This document shows, in pieces, positions 7,914 to 16,868 of a stretch of 34,483 nucleotides of DNA (position 1 is its first letter; every line of letters starts with the position of its first letter). The translations under genes were made by a program, and so were the position numbers. Under the pieces are notes generated by a model. That model saw nothing but the letters and a program-made list of their open reading frames with translations. It did not search any database and was not told the DNA's origin. Source of the DNA: Bacteroidota bacterium (GTDB lineage Bacteria > Bacteroidota > Bacteroidia > 2-12-FULL-35-15); NCBI GenBank assembly GCA_025363555.1, contig JANYDQ010000225.1:1-34483 (forward strand), written 5' to 3'.

Positions 7914-9365
7914 TTATTCTTCTCCCGCACTTTTCTTTTTCGTTAAATAATAAACAGGAATACCCGCAAAAACACAAACCAACCCGAAGCCGGTATTTCT
8001 TCCGTCATATATTATAAGTATTGCACAAATGGCGATTGCTGAAAGAATATACAATGCAGGAATGAGCGGATAACCAAATGCTTTGTAAGGTCGCTCGACA
8101 TCGGGTTCTTTTTTTCTTAATACAAAAAGTCCGGTGATGGTGACGATGTAAAATATCATGGATGCGAACGTTGAATAATTTACTAAGTCTTTATAAGTGC
8201 CCGAAAGGCACAATGCACAAGCCCAGATACATTGCGTCCATAAAGCGAAAGCAGGAACATCATTATCATTAAGTGTTCCTGCTTTTTTCAAAAACAATTT
8301 TTCTTTTGCCATTGCATAATACACTCTTGCTCCTGAAAGTATCAATCCATTGTTGCAACCAAAAGTAGAAATCATGATTAACCCTGCCATAATAAAGAGT
8401 GCTACGTTTCCAAAAATCATGGTGGCTGCACCTGCCGCTACCCTGTCGTTGGTAGCAAACTGAATGCCCTGGCTGAATGCATCGTGAGCTGCCGGGTTGC
8501 CCTTTAAAGGAAGCAGAGCAAGGTATGCCACATTTGCTAGGACATATATTAACGTAACCAGAAATGTTCCAAGGAATAAACTACGTGGAATATTTTTCTT
8601 CGGGTCTTTTATTTCTCCTGCTATAAAAGTTACATTGTTCCATGCGTCAGCAGAAAAGAGTGAATTGATAATGGTAGAGCCCATTGCACCTATTAATGCA
8701 AAACCCGCAAGGTGAGTAATGCTTATAGTACCGTCTTTATTTACGGTGGTTGTACTTGCATCCCAGGCACTTTTAAAATTTTCCATCAGGGTGTTTGTTT
8801 TAAATGCCATTGCAATGCCAAGTACAATAAGGGCAAACAGGGCAAGTAGTTTGGTGGAGGTAAATATAAGCTGAATCATTTTCCCGTTTTTGATTCCTCT
8901 TGTATTAGAATACGTAAGCACTAAAATAGTGATGATGGCTAATATTTGTTTCCATGTGATTACCCATGCACCATTACCAATATTTAAAATCTGATTTTGA
9001 AGTTCAGGAAAAAAGATGGCGGTATAATTTGCAAATGCCACTGCAACTGCTGCTATCACTCCGGTTTGAATAACGGTGAAAACGGTCCAGCCGTATAGAA
9101 AGGAAACTAAATTTCCAAATGCGCGTTGAATATAAACAAACTGTCCTCCTGCTTTGGGCATCATTCCTGCCAGTTCTCCATAGCTCAATGCTGCCATCAC
9201 AGTGATAACGCCTGTGATTACCCACAGTAAAAGTAAATAACCCGGAGAGCCCACCGTTCTTGACATGTCGGCACTGACAATAAAAATTCCGGAGCCAATC
9301 ATTGAGCCGGCTACAATGCTTGTGGCGTCTATCAGTCCGAGTTCGCGTTTTAATTCTTTTTCCAT
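7914..9365 (-). CDS. APC-family amino-acid permease (LAT/SteT-like)
   Basis: A 483-residue polytopic membrane protein with about 12 helices. The first helix carries the APC substrate-binding kink GSMIGSGIF at 20-28, followed by SYGELAGMMPKAGGQFVYIQ, the typical helix 2-3 linker. KNIPRSLFLG and the end of the protein (EPDVERPYKAFGYPLIPALYI) resemble the LAT branch, which includes the serine/threonine exchanger SteT. Substrate cannot be read from sequence. It follows a second APC permease on the same strand but is separated by a terminator and a hairpin repeat, so it is probably transcribed separately; I see no good -7 box. Confidence 0.9.
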   Translation of the reverse strand: MEKELKRELGLIDATSIVAGSMIGSGIFIVSADMSRTVGSPGYLLLLWVITGVITVMAALSYGELAGMMPKAGGQFVYIQRAFGNLVSFLYGWTVFTVIQTGVIAAVAVAFANYTAIFFPELQNQILNIGNGAWVITWKQILAIITILVLTYSNTRGIKNGKMIQLIFTSTKLLALFALIVLGIAMAFKTNTLMENFKSAWDASTTTVNKDGTISITHLAGFALIGAMGSTIINSLFSADAWNNVTFIAGEIKDPKKNIPRSLFLGTFLVTLIYVLANVAYLALLPLKGNPAAHDAFSQGIQFATNDRVAAGAATMIFGNVALFIMAGLIMISTFGCNNGLILSGARVYYAMAKEKLFLKKAGTLNDNDVPAFALWTQCIWACALCLSGTYKDLVNYSTFASMIFYIVTITGLFVLRKKEPDVERPYKAFGYPLIPALYILSAIAICAILIIYDGRNTGFGLVCVFAGIPVYYLTKKKSAGEE

Positions 9366-9386
9366 AATTGTAGCCTCACCCTTAAT

Positions 9387-9406
9387 CCCTCTCCAAAAGG
9401 AGAGGG
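9387..9406. repeat. Palindromic CCCTCTCC hairpin
   Basis: CCCTCTCC-AAAA-GGAGAGGG, a perfect 8-bp stem. Related C/G-rich hairpins occur at 16791-16801, 21391-21440, 21497-21536 and 22220-22255; this is a dispersed intergenic repeat. Confidence 0.7.
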
Positions 9407-9428
9407 GTGCTTGTTAATTATTAGTTTT

Positions 9429-9462
9429 AAAAAAGAAGGACGGTTAATTTCCGTCCTTCTTT
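9429..9462 (-). terminator. Terminator of the second APC permease
   Basis: GAAGGACGG (9435-9443) pairs with CCGTCCTTC (9451-9459). A/T runs on both sides allow either direction; it lies just after the stop at 9482. Confidence 0.8.
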
Positions 9463-9481
9463 TATTTATATAAATCAAATT

Positions 9482-10972
9482 TTATTTCTTCGGATTATTC
9501 AGTTTGCTGTTCTTTATACTATATCCGAAATAAATAGCAAAACCAATTACCAGCCATATTATTAATCGAAGCCAAGTATCACCGGGCAGGGCAACCATCA
9601 TTGCCAAACACGATACGATTCCTAAAATGGGAACCAACGGAACCATTGGGGTTTTGAAAGCACGGGGCAAATCGGGTTGTGTTTTGCGCAACACCATAAC
9701 TCCTGCACACACTAAAACGAAAGCAAGCAATGTGCCGATGCTGGTCATTTCGCCTACTACACGGGCAGGAACGAAGGCGGCAAACAAACTTACAAATAAC
9801 ATAAATAATAAATTCGATTTACTTGGAGTTCCGAATTTGGGATGCACCTTTGAAAATACTTTTGGTAACAAACCGTCTTTGCTCATGGAGAAAAACACGC
9901 GAGATTGTCCCATCAGCATTACCATTATCACAGATGAATAACCTGCGAGAATAGCAATGATGATGGCTTTGTTGAGCCAAGGATAGGCAGGAACTACTAC
10001 ACCGTTTGCTCCTGCTGTGCCCATGTGGTCTATAGCAACTGCAACCGGGGCAATGCCGTCTGCACCCTGAAAGCTGGTGTAATTGGCTACTCCCGTCATC
10101 ACGTGTGCAAACAAGAGGTACAACACCGTACATATAGCCAGAGAAACTAAAATACCAATGGGCATATCTTTCTTCGGGTTTTTTGCTTCCTGCGCGGCAG
10201 TAGAAACGGCATCGAAACCAATGTAGGCAAAGAAAATAATTCCTGCCGCCCTTACAATCCCGCTCCAGCCAAAGCTGCCAAAGTCGCCTGTGTTTGCGGG
10301 GATATACGGATGATAATTGGCTGAATTAATAAATCCCCAACCAAGAAAAATAAATATAAGTACTACCGACACTTTTAACGCAACAATAAAATTATTGACT
10401 GCTGCCGATTCGCGGGTTCCTTTGATTAATAAACACGACATTAATACTACAATAAATACTGCCGGAAAATTTACCATGCCGTGAACCACTGTGCCATCAG
10501 CCAATGTAGCGGTATCGAAAGGCGACATGGTAACAGATGCCGGGAGGTGAATATCATAATTAGACAACAGCTTTACGAAATACCGCGACCACGAAATGGA
10601 AACAGTTGCCGCACCCACTGCATATTCCAGCACCAAATCCCAGCCTATAATCCAGGCAATAAATTCGCCCATGGTAGCGTACGAATAGGTGTAAGCACTG
10701 CCGGCAACGGGTATCATGGATGCAAACTCTGCATAACACAACCCTGCAAATGCACAGGCAATTGCTGCTATTACAAACGAAATGGTAACTGCCGGACCTG
10801 CATTATTGGCTGCTGCTCCGCCTGTGATGGAAAACAAACCTGCACCGATGATAGCCCCGATGCCTAATGCTACAAGCGAACGGGCACCCAATGTGCGTTT
10901 CAAACTTCCTGTTTCTTCCGTGGCTTCGTGCTGAAGCGCGGTGATTGATTTTTTAACCCAAAGATTTGCCAT
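9482..10972 (-). CDS. APC-family permease, cationic amino-acid transporter (CAT) type
   Basis: 496 residues, about 12-14 membrane helices. The N-terminus SLKRTLGARSLVALGIGA and the first-helix motif GAIIGAGLF (39-47) are typical of the CAT branch (YfnA/GkApcT type). CYAEFASMIPVAGSAYTYSY in helix 2-3 and FFAYIGFDAVSTAAQEAKNP in helix 6-7 are highly conserved in that branch. These proteins import amino acids by proton symport, and substrate range varies. It has its own -7 box (11049-11056) and terminator. It differs clearly from the neighbouring LAT-type permease, so this is not a recent tandem duplication. Confidence 0.93.
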   Translation of the reverse strand: MANLWVKKSITALQHEATEETGSLKRTLGARSLVALGIGAIIGAGLFSITGGAAANNAGPAVTISFVIAAIACAFAGLCYAEFASMIPVAGSAYTYSYATMGEFIAWIIGWDLVLEYAVGAATVSISWSRYFVKLLSNYDIHLPASVTMSPFDTATLADGTVVHGMVNFPAVFIVVLMSCLLIKGTRESAAVNNFIVALKVSVVLIFIFLGWGFINSANYHPYIPANTGDFGSFGWSGIVRAAGIIFFAYIGFDAVSTAAQEAKNPKKDMPIGILVSLAICTVLYLLFAHVMTGVANYTSFQGADGIAPVAVAIDHMGTAGANGVVVPAYPWLNKAIIIAILAGYSSVIMVMLMGQSRVFFSMSKDGLLPKVFSKVHPKFGTPSKSNLLFMLFVSLFAAFVPARVVGEMTSIGTLLAFVLVCAGVMVLRKTQPDLPRAFKTPMVPLVPILGIVSCLAMMVALPGDTWLRLIIWLVIGFAIYFGYSIKNSKLNNPKK

Positions 10973-11048
10973 TGTTTTTTGAAATTATAGTTTATAAATT
11001 ACGTTCGTTCATTAACACAGAACAACGCATATTAATTTTATTGCGTTT

Positions 11049-11056
11049 CAAATATA
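11049..11056 (-). promoter_or_regulatory. -7 box for the CAT-type permease
   Basis: Minus strand TATATTTG, about 76 bp before the ATG at 10972; an exact TAnnTTTG match without an obvious TTG partner. Confidence 0.4.
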
Positions 11057-11222
11057 GATAAGTTTTGAAAATAATCAGGAAAATATTTTATGAGGAGAGT
11101 TTATTCCCTCACCCGAAATATTCCAGGTTTTAAAACAGGAAGGATGTGTTTTCCGAATTGTTTTACAATGGTGAAGAGAAAAATAATTTTAACTTTACAC
11201 AGAATTTTAAAAAACAAACATC

Positions 11223-12920
11223 ATGAAAAAACTTAGATTAATTTTAATTATATTATTGATTGGAGGCACTTGTTGTGCTCAATCTCCGGAGTGGTTGTGG
11301 GCAAAACGGGCTGGAGGAATGGCGGATGATAAGGGTTACAGTGTGAGTACGGATGCAGGTGGTAATGTGGTGGCGACTGGTGAGTTTAACACCCCTTCCA
11401 TTACTTTCGGGACGACTACGTTGACCAATTCGGGAGGACCAAATTATCCGGATGTTTTTATTGTTAAATATGATGGGTCGGGAAATGTGTTGTGGGCGGT
11501 GTCGGCAGGGGGAGGATTGGCTGATGGTGGTTCGGGAGTGTGTGCGGATGGGGCAGGAAATGTATATGTTACAGGTTATTTTAATAGCAGCAGTATTACG
11601 TTTGGCACTATTACGCTGACAAATATGACAGGGAGCGCAGAAATTTTTGTAGTGAAATATGATGGTTCGGGAAATGCGGTTTGGGCAAAAAGGACTGGCG
11701 GTACTTCAGCTGATTTTAGTAATAGTATTGCCATTGATGCAGGGGGCAATGTTTTTATAACAGGTTGTTTTATCAGCCCGTCCATAAGGTTCGCCATGGA
11801 TACGTTAGTGAATGCAGGGGCGTATGATGTTTTTATTTTAAAATACGATAGTGCCGGAAATGAAGCATGGGCAAGGTCGCCTAAAGGAATTTTGAGCGGG
11901 ACTTCTAATGATTATGGACTGGGTGTGACAGCGGATGGAAACGGAAATGTGTTTGTGACGGGTTATTTTCTAAGTAATTCTTTGAAATTCGGGGTATTTA
12001 CCTTAACCAATGCAGGAGGCGGGGATATGTTTATAGTAAAATATGATGGTTCGGGAACGTTACAATGGGCAAAATCGGCAGGAGGGTCCTTGGGCGACCG
12101 CGGGGTCGGTGTTTGTACGGACTGGAACGGAAATGCTATTGTAACAGGGTGGTTTAACAGTACTTTAATTACTTTTGGAACAACACATTTGATAAATGCA
12201 GGAGGGTGGGATACTTTTATTGTTAAATATGATGGCTTGGGAAGTGTGGTTTGGGCAAAAAGAACAAACGGAACTTCTGATGATTATGGGAGAAGTGTTA
12301 CCACGGATGTTAGCGGCAATGTGTACGTAACAGGAGACTTTCATAGCACAACGATGACGTTTGGACCATGCACTTTGTCGAATGCAGGAAATGCGGATAT
12401 TTTTGTTGCAAAATACGATGGTTCGGGAAATGAGTTGTGGGGAAAATCGGCAGGTGGACCTTCGGATGATTTTGGTTATAGTGTTTGCACAGATACGAGT
12501 GGTGCTTTGTTTATCGGGGGGAAATTTAACAGCGGTTCGGTTGCCTTTGGGGCAGATACCTTGGTCAATGTTGATACCAGCACGGCTACCCCGGATATTT
12601 TTATAGCTGCGCTGAATGGTACGGTGGGTATAAAAGAAGTGCAAAGAGGTGCCTGGTTTTCTTTATCGCCTAACCCGCTAACTTCCCAAACTACTATTAT
12701 TTTTTCGGGTGAACATACTTTGACCGGTTCGGCAGGTATGCATACTATAAGAATAACAGATGTGCTGGGCAACGAAGTAAAAAGGCAACTGGCAACCGGC
12801 AACAGTGCATTAATAGATATGAGTGGTTTTGCAAAAGGAATTTATCTTGTGAGGGTTGAAGAGGCAGGTTTGACAGGATTACCAACCCGTGTTATGAACA
12901 GGAAGATAGTAGTGGAATAA
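11223..12920 (+). CDS. Secreted SBBP-repeat beta-propeller protein with T9SS tail
   Basis: 565 residues. A signal peptide (MKKLRLILIILLIGGTCCAQ) is followed by seven repeats of about 60 residues with the pattern D-G-x-x-V-x-x-D-x-x-G-N-V-x-VTG-x-F, then FIVKYDGSGNVLWAKxAGG. This is the SBBP type, predicted to fold as a seven-bladed propeller. The last ~90 residues (WFSLSPNPLTSQTTI ... GIYLVRVEEAG ... NRKIVVE) are a type IX secretion sorting domain, so the protein should be exported by T9SS to the cell surface or medium. The ligand is unknown. A weak -7 box (TAACTTTA, 11190-11197) precedes it. It is convergent with the YncE-like gene. Confidence 0.9.
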   Translation: MKKLRLILIILLIGGTCCAQSPEWLWAKRAGGMADDKGYSVSTDAGGNVVATGEFNTPSITFGTTTLTNSGGPNYPDVFIVKYDGSGNVLWAVSAGGGLADGGSGVCADGAGNVYVTGYFNSSSITFGTITLTNMTGSAEIFVVKYDGSGNAVWAKRTGGTSADFSNSIAIDAGGNVFITGCFISPSIRFAMDTLVNAGAYDVFILKYDSAGNEAWARSPKGILSGTSNDYGLGVTADGNGNVFVTGYFLSNSLKFGVFTLTNAGGGDMFIVKYDGSGTLQWAKSAGGSLGDRGVGVCTDWNGNAIVTGWFNSTLITFGTTHLINAGGWDTFIVKYDGLGSVVWAKRTNGTSDDYGRSVTTDVSGNVYVTGDFHSTTMTFGPCTLSNAGNADIFVAKYDGSGNELWGKSAGGPSDDFGYSVCTDTSGALFIGGKFNSGSVAFGADTLVNVDTSTATPDIFIAALNGTVGIKEVQRGAWFSLSPNPLTSQTTIIFSGEHTLTGSAGMHTIRITDVLGNEVKRQLATGNSALIDMSGFAKGIYLVRVEEAGLTGLPTRVMNRKIVVE

Positions 12921-12982
12921 GAGCTAAATTAGAAATTCTAAAGGATATACAAGAAGTGGAACTCTTAAATACCCTTATTATA

Positions 12983-13099
12983 TATTGTCCCTACGCGACT
13001 TGTATAGGTAATCGGTGGATGTATACTATCGATATGTAATCCCTACGGGATAACTAAAGTGTGGTTGTATGCCCGTTTGGAGCAAAATATCGGTAGAAG
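12983..13099. repeat. Dispersed CCCTACGGGAT-type intergenic repeat
   Basis: Contains TGTCCCTACGCGACT, ATGTAATCCCTACGGGAT and GGAGCAAAATATCGGTAGAA. I recognise this composite from intergenic regions of many Bacteroidota. It is followed by the copy-1 repeat at 13201; together they explain the 490-bp gap, in which I see no credible gene. Confidence 0.5.
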
Positions 13100-13200
13100 G
13101 AGAAAATGAAACTATGTCTCGTCCTGAAAAAGGTTGACGATTTAATTGTTTTGTACACCCTTTTTAAAAAACCTGCCAGGTTTACTAATTATAAAATAAG

Positions 13201-13307
13201 TTGGGCGTGCCCCTGCGGGTCGGGCTTTCCGCTTCAATCTTTTTTGTCTCCCCCTTTATCCAACGCAACAAAAAAGGATTTCCGCTGCAATCCCTCACGG
13301 TGCGTTT
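13201..13307 (+). repeat. GGGCGTGCCC repeat, copy 1
   Basis: Begins TTGGGCGTGCCCCTGCGGG, has TTTCCGCTTCAATCTTTTTT in the middle and ends AATCCCTCACGGTGCG. Related copies are at 15297-15421 (opposite strand) and 16869-16971. The first part folds on itself. Confidence 0.85.
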
Positions 13308-13380
13308 CCAGAACATTGCCGCTATTGAGGTCGATTATTTCTGAATATTTTGATTTTTGAGGGGTTGTACAACGGCTACT

Positions 13381-13398
13381 TATGTTATCTGCTGTTGC
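13381..13398 (+). repeat. Left inverted repeat of the YncE-like unit
   Basis: TATGTTATCTGCTGTTGC; its partner on the other strand at 14702-14719 reads TATGTTATCTGCAATTGC (16 of 18 identical). The pair brackets the YncE-like gene. Confidence 0.65.
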
Positions 13399-13409
13399 TC
13401 TTTCTTCTG

Positions 13410-14621
13410 TCATCGGTTTACAATTAGTTTTCGTGTCGCTATTCCGTTCTTTGTCGTAACGTAAATAAAGTAAACTCCGTTGTTGTCAAGCTGTAAGTTT
13501 GTTGTCTTTTGTGTTGTCTGTGTTTTTATTATCTGTTGTCCAAGCACGTTTGTAACTGTTATTTCTGACTTGTCTGTTGGAAGCAAAATTGTAAACTGTC
13601 CGTTTGTTGGGTTTGGATAGATGGAAATATTTGCCGATTCAGTATTAAATGTTGCTATACCTGCCGGTTGTGTATAAACAGAAATAAAATTACCGAAAGC
13701 AGTAGGTGTTTGAAATCCTGTAATCGTGTCTGAAACCATATTAGTAGTTGTATTTATTACACTCACTGTCCCACTAATATAATTTGCAATATATGCCTTA
13801 CTACCATCAGGAGTTATTGAAATTCCAATTGGGTGGTCGCTAACTGTAATGGTAGCCGAAACAGTATTTGTTGTTGTATTTATCACACTCACTGAATTAG
13901 AGCCTTGATTCGTAACATATATCTTACTGCCATCGGGCATCATACTTATTCCCGTAGGATTTGTTCCAACTAGAATTGTATCTGATACTGTGTTTGTATT
14001 AGTGTTTATTACACGTACTGCACCAAACGAGATAGGAGCGAATAGCTTACTTCCATCAGGACTTAAACATAATCCAAATGGTGCTCCATTAATTGGTATG
14101 GTATTGGAAATAGTATTTGTAAAAGTGTTTATTACATTTATTGTACTACTCCAATAATTTGCAACATATACCTTGCTACCATCTGGACTTACACATATTC
14201 CCTTTGGTCCTACACTAATACCAATTTTTGCAATAATAATATTTGTCAATGTGTTTATTACAACTAATGTATCGGGGCTAACACACCCAACATATACCCT
14301 ACTTCCATCGGGGCTAACACATACACCATAAGGTTGGTGTCCTACATTAATTGTGGTTGAAACAGTATTAGTAGATGTGTTTATCACACTTATCGTGGTA
14401 TCGTTAAAATTTGTAACATATACCTTTGTTCCGTCAGGACTAACGGATACACCATAAGGTTCATTACCAACTGGAATTGTATTAACAATGGTATTTGTAA
14501 CTACATTAATAACAGAAACACTATTATATCCTTCATTGATTATATATGCAGTTTGTGCAATGCTAAAATTTACTGAAATTATTAGCAGTGCAATTGTTGT
14601 TAAGTAGAATTTGTTTTTCAT
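13410..14621 (-). CDS. Secreted YncE-like seven-bladed beta-propeller with T9SS tail
   Basis: 403 residues from the ATG at 14621. I chose it over an ATG seven codons upstream because a clean signal peptide starts here: MKNKFYLTTIALLIISVNFS then IAQ. About seven YncE/YVTN repeats of roughly 42 residues follow, with the core P-x-G-V-x-V-SPDGSKVYVTN and SVINTxTNTVS-TI. Residues about 330-403 (NISIYPNPTNGQFTILLPTD, NVLGQQI, GVYFIYV, TRKLIVNR) form a T9SS sorting domain. YVTN repeats are found in surface-layer and surface-binding proteins; no enzyme motif is visible. The near-identical repeats, inverted repeats on both sides and dispersed elements around it suggest the gene came in as a unit. Confidence 0.9.
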   Translation of the reverse strand: MKNKFYLTTIALLIISVNFSIAQTAYIINEGYNSVSVINVVTNTIVNTIPVGNEPYGVSVSPDGTKVYVTNFNDTTISVINTSTNTVSTTINVGHQPYGVCVSPDGSRVYVGCVSPDTLVVINTLTNIIIAKIGISVGPKGICVSPDGSKVYVANYWSSTINVINTFTNTISNTIPINGAPFGLCLSPDGSKLFAPISFGAVRVINTNTNTVSDTILVGTNPTGISMMPDGSKIYVTNQGSNSVSVINTTTNTVSATITVSDHPIGISITPDGSKAYIANYISGTVSVINTTTNMVSDTITGFQTPTAFGNFISVYTQPAGIATFNTESANISIYPNPTNGQFTILLPTDKSEITVTNVLGQQIIKTQTTQKTTNLQLDNNGVYFIYVTTKNGIATRKLIVNR

Positions 14622-14701
14622 TTTGTTTTGCGTAGTCGCCACATTAATTGTTTGCTTACTCTCTTCGGTTTTCAGCTACCCCGTTCGTTACGTGCGGTCT
14701 T

Positions 14702-14719
14702 GCAATTGCAGATAACATA
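14702..14719 (-). repeat. Right inverted repeat of the YncE-like unit
   Basis: Minus strand TATGTTATCTGCAATTGC, partner of 13381-13398. The adjacent GTTACGTGCGG (14688-14698) forms a weak second inverted pair with GCAGATAAC. Confidence 0.65.
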
Positions 14720-14872
14720 TTATTATATGCACCTGCAATATTACTATTTTATTCATTACCAAGCGCCTCAAAAAATATACGCACCTTTTGGGCAGGATAT
14801 ATGAACCTCTTCCCCGGCTTTGGGACTACAAATTTCAACCCGCCTTTGTCCATTTTAAGGCAAAAAAGCCTG

Positions 14873-15111
14873 TTTCGGGAATCGGAGACCTCAACCAGGG
14901 AAAGTTAGAGGACTTCCGGGAATATTAAATCACTTTCCGGGAAAGTTAGAGGACTTTCCGGTAACATTATCCTACTTTCGGGGAGTATTGAATCACTTTC
15001 CGGGAGAATTAAACCACTTTCCGGGAATATTGAATCACTTTCCGGGAGAATTAAACTACTTTCCGGGAAAGTCCTCTAACTTTCCGGGAAAGTGGTCTCC
15101 GATTTCGGAAA
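14873..15111. repeat. 21-bp repeat array 2, bounded by 43-nt inverted repeats
   Basis: Eight CTTTCCGGGAA-type cores start at 14933 and every 21 bp after (14954, 14975, 14996, 15017, 15038, 15059, 15080), with another at 14913 that is one base short. Each 11-bp core is followed by a more variable 10-bp part (for example TATTGAATCA, GAATTAAACC, AAGTTAGAGG). The first 43 nt (14873-14915) and last 43 nt (15069-15111) are imperfect inverted repeats sharing ATCGGAGACC and GGAAAGTTAGAGGACTT. Confidence 0.9.
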
Positions 15112-15152
15112 TGAGAAATAAAATGCCTGGTAAGCCAAAAGTGGAAACAAAA

Positions 15153-15188
15153 AAAGAGGCTTCCTCTTTTAATTTGAGAAGCCTCTTT
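15153..15188 (+). terminator. Terminator after array 2
   Basis: AAAGAGGCTTC (15153-15163) pairs perfectly with GAAGCCTCTTT (15178-15188), 14-nt loop, A/T-rich flanks. It stands 40 bp after array 2 without an obvious gene to serve, suggesting that array 2 is or was transcribed. Confidence 0.7.
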
Positions 15189-15296
15189 ATTGAAACGGCA
15201 ATTGATAAACTAACTGTGGAGAGCATCAGGCTTAACTTAATGACATTGCCTTACAGTCTTTAAAGTGTCGTTACCGAATGTTCGTTCTTTAGGTAG

Positions 15297-15421
15297 CGCA
15301 GCGTGAGGGATTGTAGCGGAAATCCTTTTTTTGTGCGTTGGCACTTCGACAGGCTCAGTGTGACAGCGGGGGGAGAAAAAAAGATTGAAGCGGAAAGCCC
15401 GACCCGCAGGGGCACGCCCAA
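15297..15421 (-). repeat. GGGCGTGCCC repeat, copy 2 (inverted)
   Basis: Reverse-complement relative of 13201-13307. It carries an extra segment with CTTCGACAGGCTCAGTGTGA, itself a common dispersed word that reappears in altered form inside atpG (32264-32278). Confidence 0.85.
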
Positions 15422-15530
15422 ATAGGAATCAGGCAATAGGAAATAGGCAATAGGATGGGGAGGGGATAAAGGGAAGGGGTGGTTATTTACCCCCTCCCCA
15501 TAATAAATATATGATGTATAGACTGTTCTG

Positions 15531-16754
15531 TTAGATTACCCCTTCATCATACGCTTTCTCGCCATGCAATGAATCATCCAATCCTTTGTCTTCATCTGCT
15601 TCGGTTACTTTTACAGGAGTAATTTTATTTATTAATATCAGCATTAAATAAGTAAACAGGAAAGCATAAATACAGGTTCCGATAACTGCTATTGCCTGTT
15701 TGGCAAAAAATCCTGCACCTCCGCTCATCAGTCCGTCAGCGCCTGCTGCATTCATAGCTTTGCTTGCAAATACACCCAATAAGATAGTTCCCAGGCATCC
15801 GCCAATACCGTGAACTCCCCATACATCCAGGGCATCGTCCCATCCCATTTTATTTTTTAAATGAACCGCTAAATAACAAACCACACCAGCCGCAATACCA
15901 ATAATGCAGGCAGAAGGAAGAGAAACAAAACCTGCGGCAGGGGTAATGGTGGCTAAGCCTGCTACTGCTCCGGTTAGCAAACCTACAAACTTTGGTTTTT
16001 TTACAATGCTCCATTCAATAACTAACCAGGTAATGGCTGCAAAAGAAGCTGCCACATCGGTATTCAGAAATGCAAGACCAGTTACTGCATTTACATCCAA
16101 TGCACTTCCGGCATTGAACCCATACCAGCCAAACCATAACAACCCGGTACCTATTGCAATTAACGGAACACTGTTGGGGGCAGATTCTTTGTCCCTTCGT
16201 TTGCCAACATAAATAACAGAAGCCAAAGCTGCAAAACCTGCTGTGGCGTGTACCACTATACCACCTGCAAAATCCAGCACTCCCCACTTGGCTAACAATC
16301 CTCCACCCCACACCATGTGCGCAAAAGGATAATACACCAATACTTGCCAAAGTACTAAAAAGATAAGATACGATTTGAAGGTAACCCGGTTTACAAATGC
16401 CCCTGTAATCAAAGCAGGGGTAATGATAGCAAACATCATTTGATATGCCATAAAAACAAATTCGGGCAGTTTTGTGTTTCCTGCAAAAGGAGAATTCAAA
16501 TTTACTCCGCTCATAAAAGCTTTGTCCAGGTTACCGATAACGCCACCCAGGGCGTCACCACTGAAACAAAGTGAATACCCGCATACAAACCACATAATAG
16601 TGGTGATGCCCATGGAAACAAAACTCTGAATCATAATTCCGAGTATGTTTCGTTTTCCTGCCAAACCGCCATAAAAGAAGGCAAGTCCGGGAGTCATTAA
16701 CATTACTAAGCTGGTAGCTAACAGCATAAAGCCGGTGGTTCCTGTGTCAAACAT
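15531..16754 (-). CDS. amt: Ammonium transporter (Amt family)
   Basis: 407 residues with about 11 membrane helices. Amt trimers take up ammonium. Visible: the helix-1 signature MLMTPGLAFFYGGLAG; FAHMVWGGG; DFAGGIVVHATAG with the first pore histidine at 169; WFGWYGFNAGSAL; and VWGVHGIGG with the second pore histidine at 315. Both histidines of the twin-His site are therefore present. There is no N-terminal signal-like extension. No glnB/glnK gene lies beside it, unlike many amt loci, so PII control, if any, comes from elsewhere. A porin gene follows the same orientation upstream, separated by a dispersed repeat, so co-transcription is uncertain. Confidence 0.97.
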   Translation of the reverse strand: MFDTGTTGFMLLATSLVMLMTPGLAFFYGGLAGKRNILGIMIQSFVSMGITTIMWFVCGYSLCFSGDALGGVIGNLDKAFMSGVNLNSPFAGNTKLPEFVFMAYQMMFAIITPALITGAFVNRVTFKSYLIFLVLWQVLVYYPFAHMVWGGGLLAKWGVLDFAGGIVVHATAGFAALASVIYVGKRRDKESAPNSVPLIAIGTGLLWFGWYGFNAGSALDVNAVTGLAFLNTDVAASFAAITWLVIEWSIVKKPKFVGLLTGAVAGLATITPAAGFVSLPSACIIGIAAGVVCYLAVHLKNKMGWDDALDVWGVHGIGGCLGTILLGVFASKAMNAAGADGLMSGGAGFFAKQAIAVIGTCIYAFLFTYLMLILINKITPVKVTEADEDKGLDDSLHGEKAYDEGVI

Positions 16755-16868
16755 TTTTTTTAGATTTAAAAGCCCTTTACTTTATCCTCTCCCCAAAAGA
16801 GAAAAAACAAGACAAAAAACTTTGGTTAATTATTAAACTATTATACAAACTTTATTATTAAAATATAG

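Larger units (their letters stand above)
14643..15530. other. 888-bp gene-poor stretch between YncE-like gene and amt
   Basis: Holds the right inverted repeat, array 2, a terminator and repeat copy 2. Open frames at 14648-14908 and 14988-15263 have no family resemblance; the second is only the array read through (heptads NHFPGEL). I see no credible gene. Confidence 0.6.

Noticed and set aside
10481-10867. 128-aa plus-strand Cys-rich ORF
   Set aside because: Antisense shadow of the CAT-type permease gene; composition follows the codons of the real gene.
7914-10972. Tandem duplication of amino-acid permeases
   Set aside because: The two proteins belong to different APC branches (LAT-like and CAT-like) and differ in N-termini and motifs.
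12165-12644. 159-aa minus-strand ORF
   Set aside because: Antisense shadow of the SBBP-repeat gene, repeating because that gene repeats.
13106-13360. 84-aa ORF, with a start resembling an insertion-sequence end (TGTCTCGTCCTGAAAAAGG)
   Set aside because: Most of the frame is the GGGCGTGCCC repeat read as protein. The IS-end resemblance is from memory and no transposase is present.
14688-14719. Integron attC site (GTTACGTGCGG ... GCAGATAAC)
   Set aside because: The inverted ends have the wrong polarity for attC (it should begin with AAC-type and end with GTT-type), and no integrase is nearby.
14988-15263. ORF with heptads NHFPGEL through array 2
   Set aside because: A 21-bp unit is seven codons, so any stop-free frame stays open through the array. 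It starts at a TTG inside the array and ends across a terminator; no sign of real coding.
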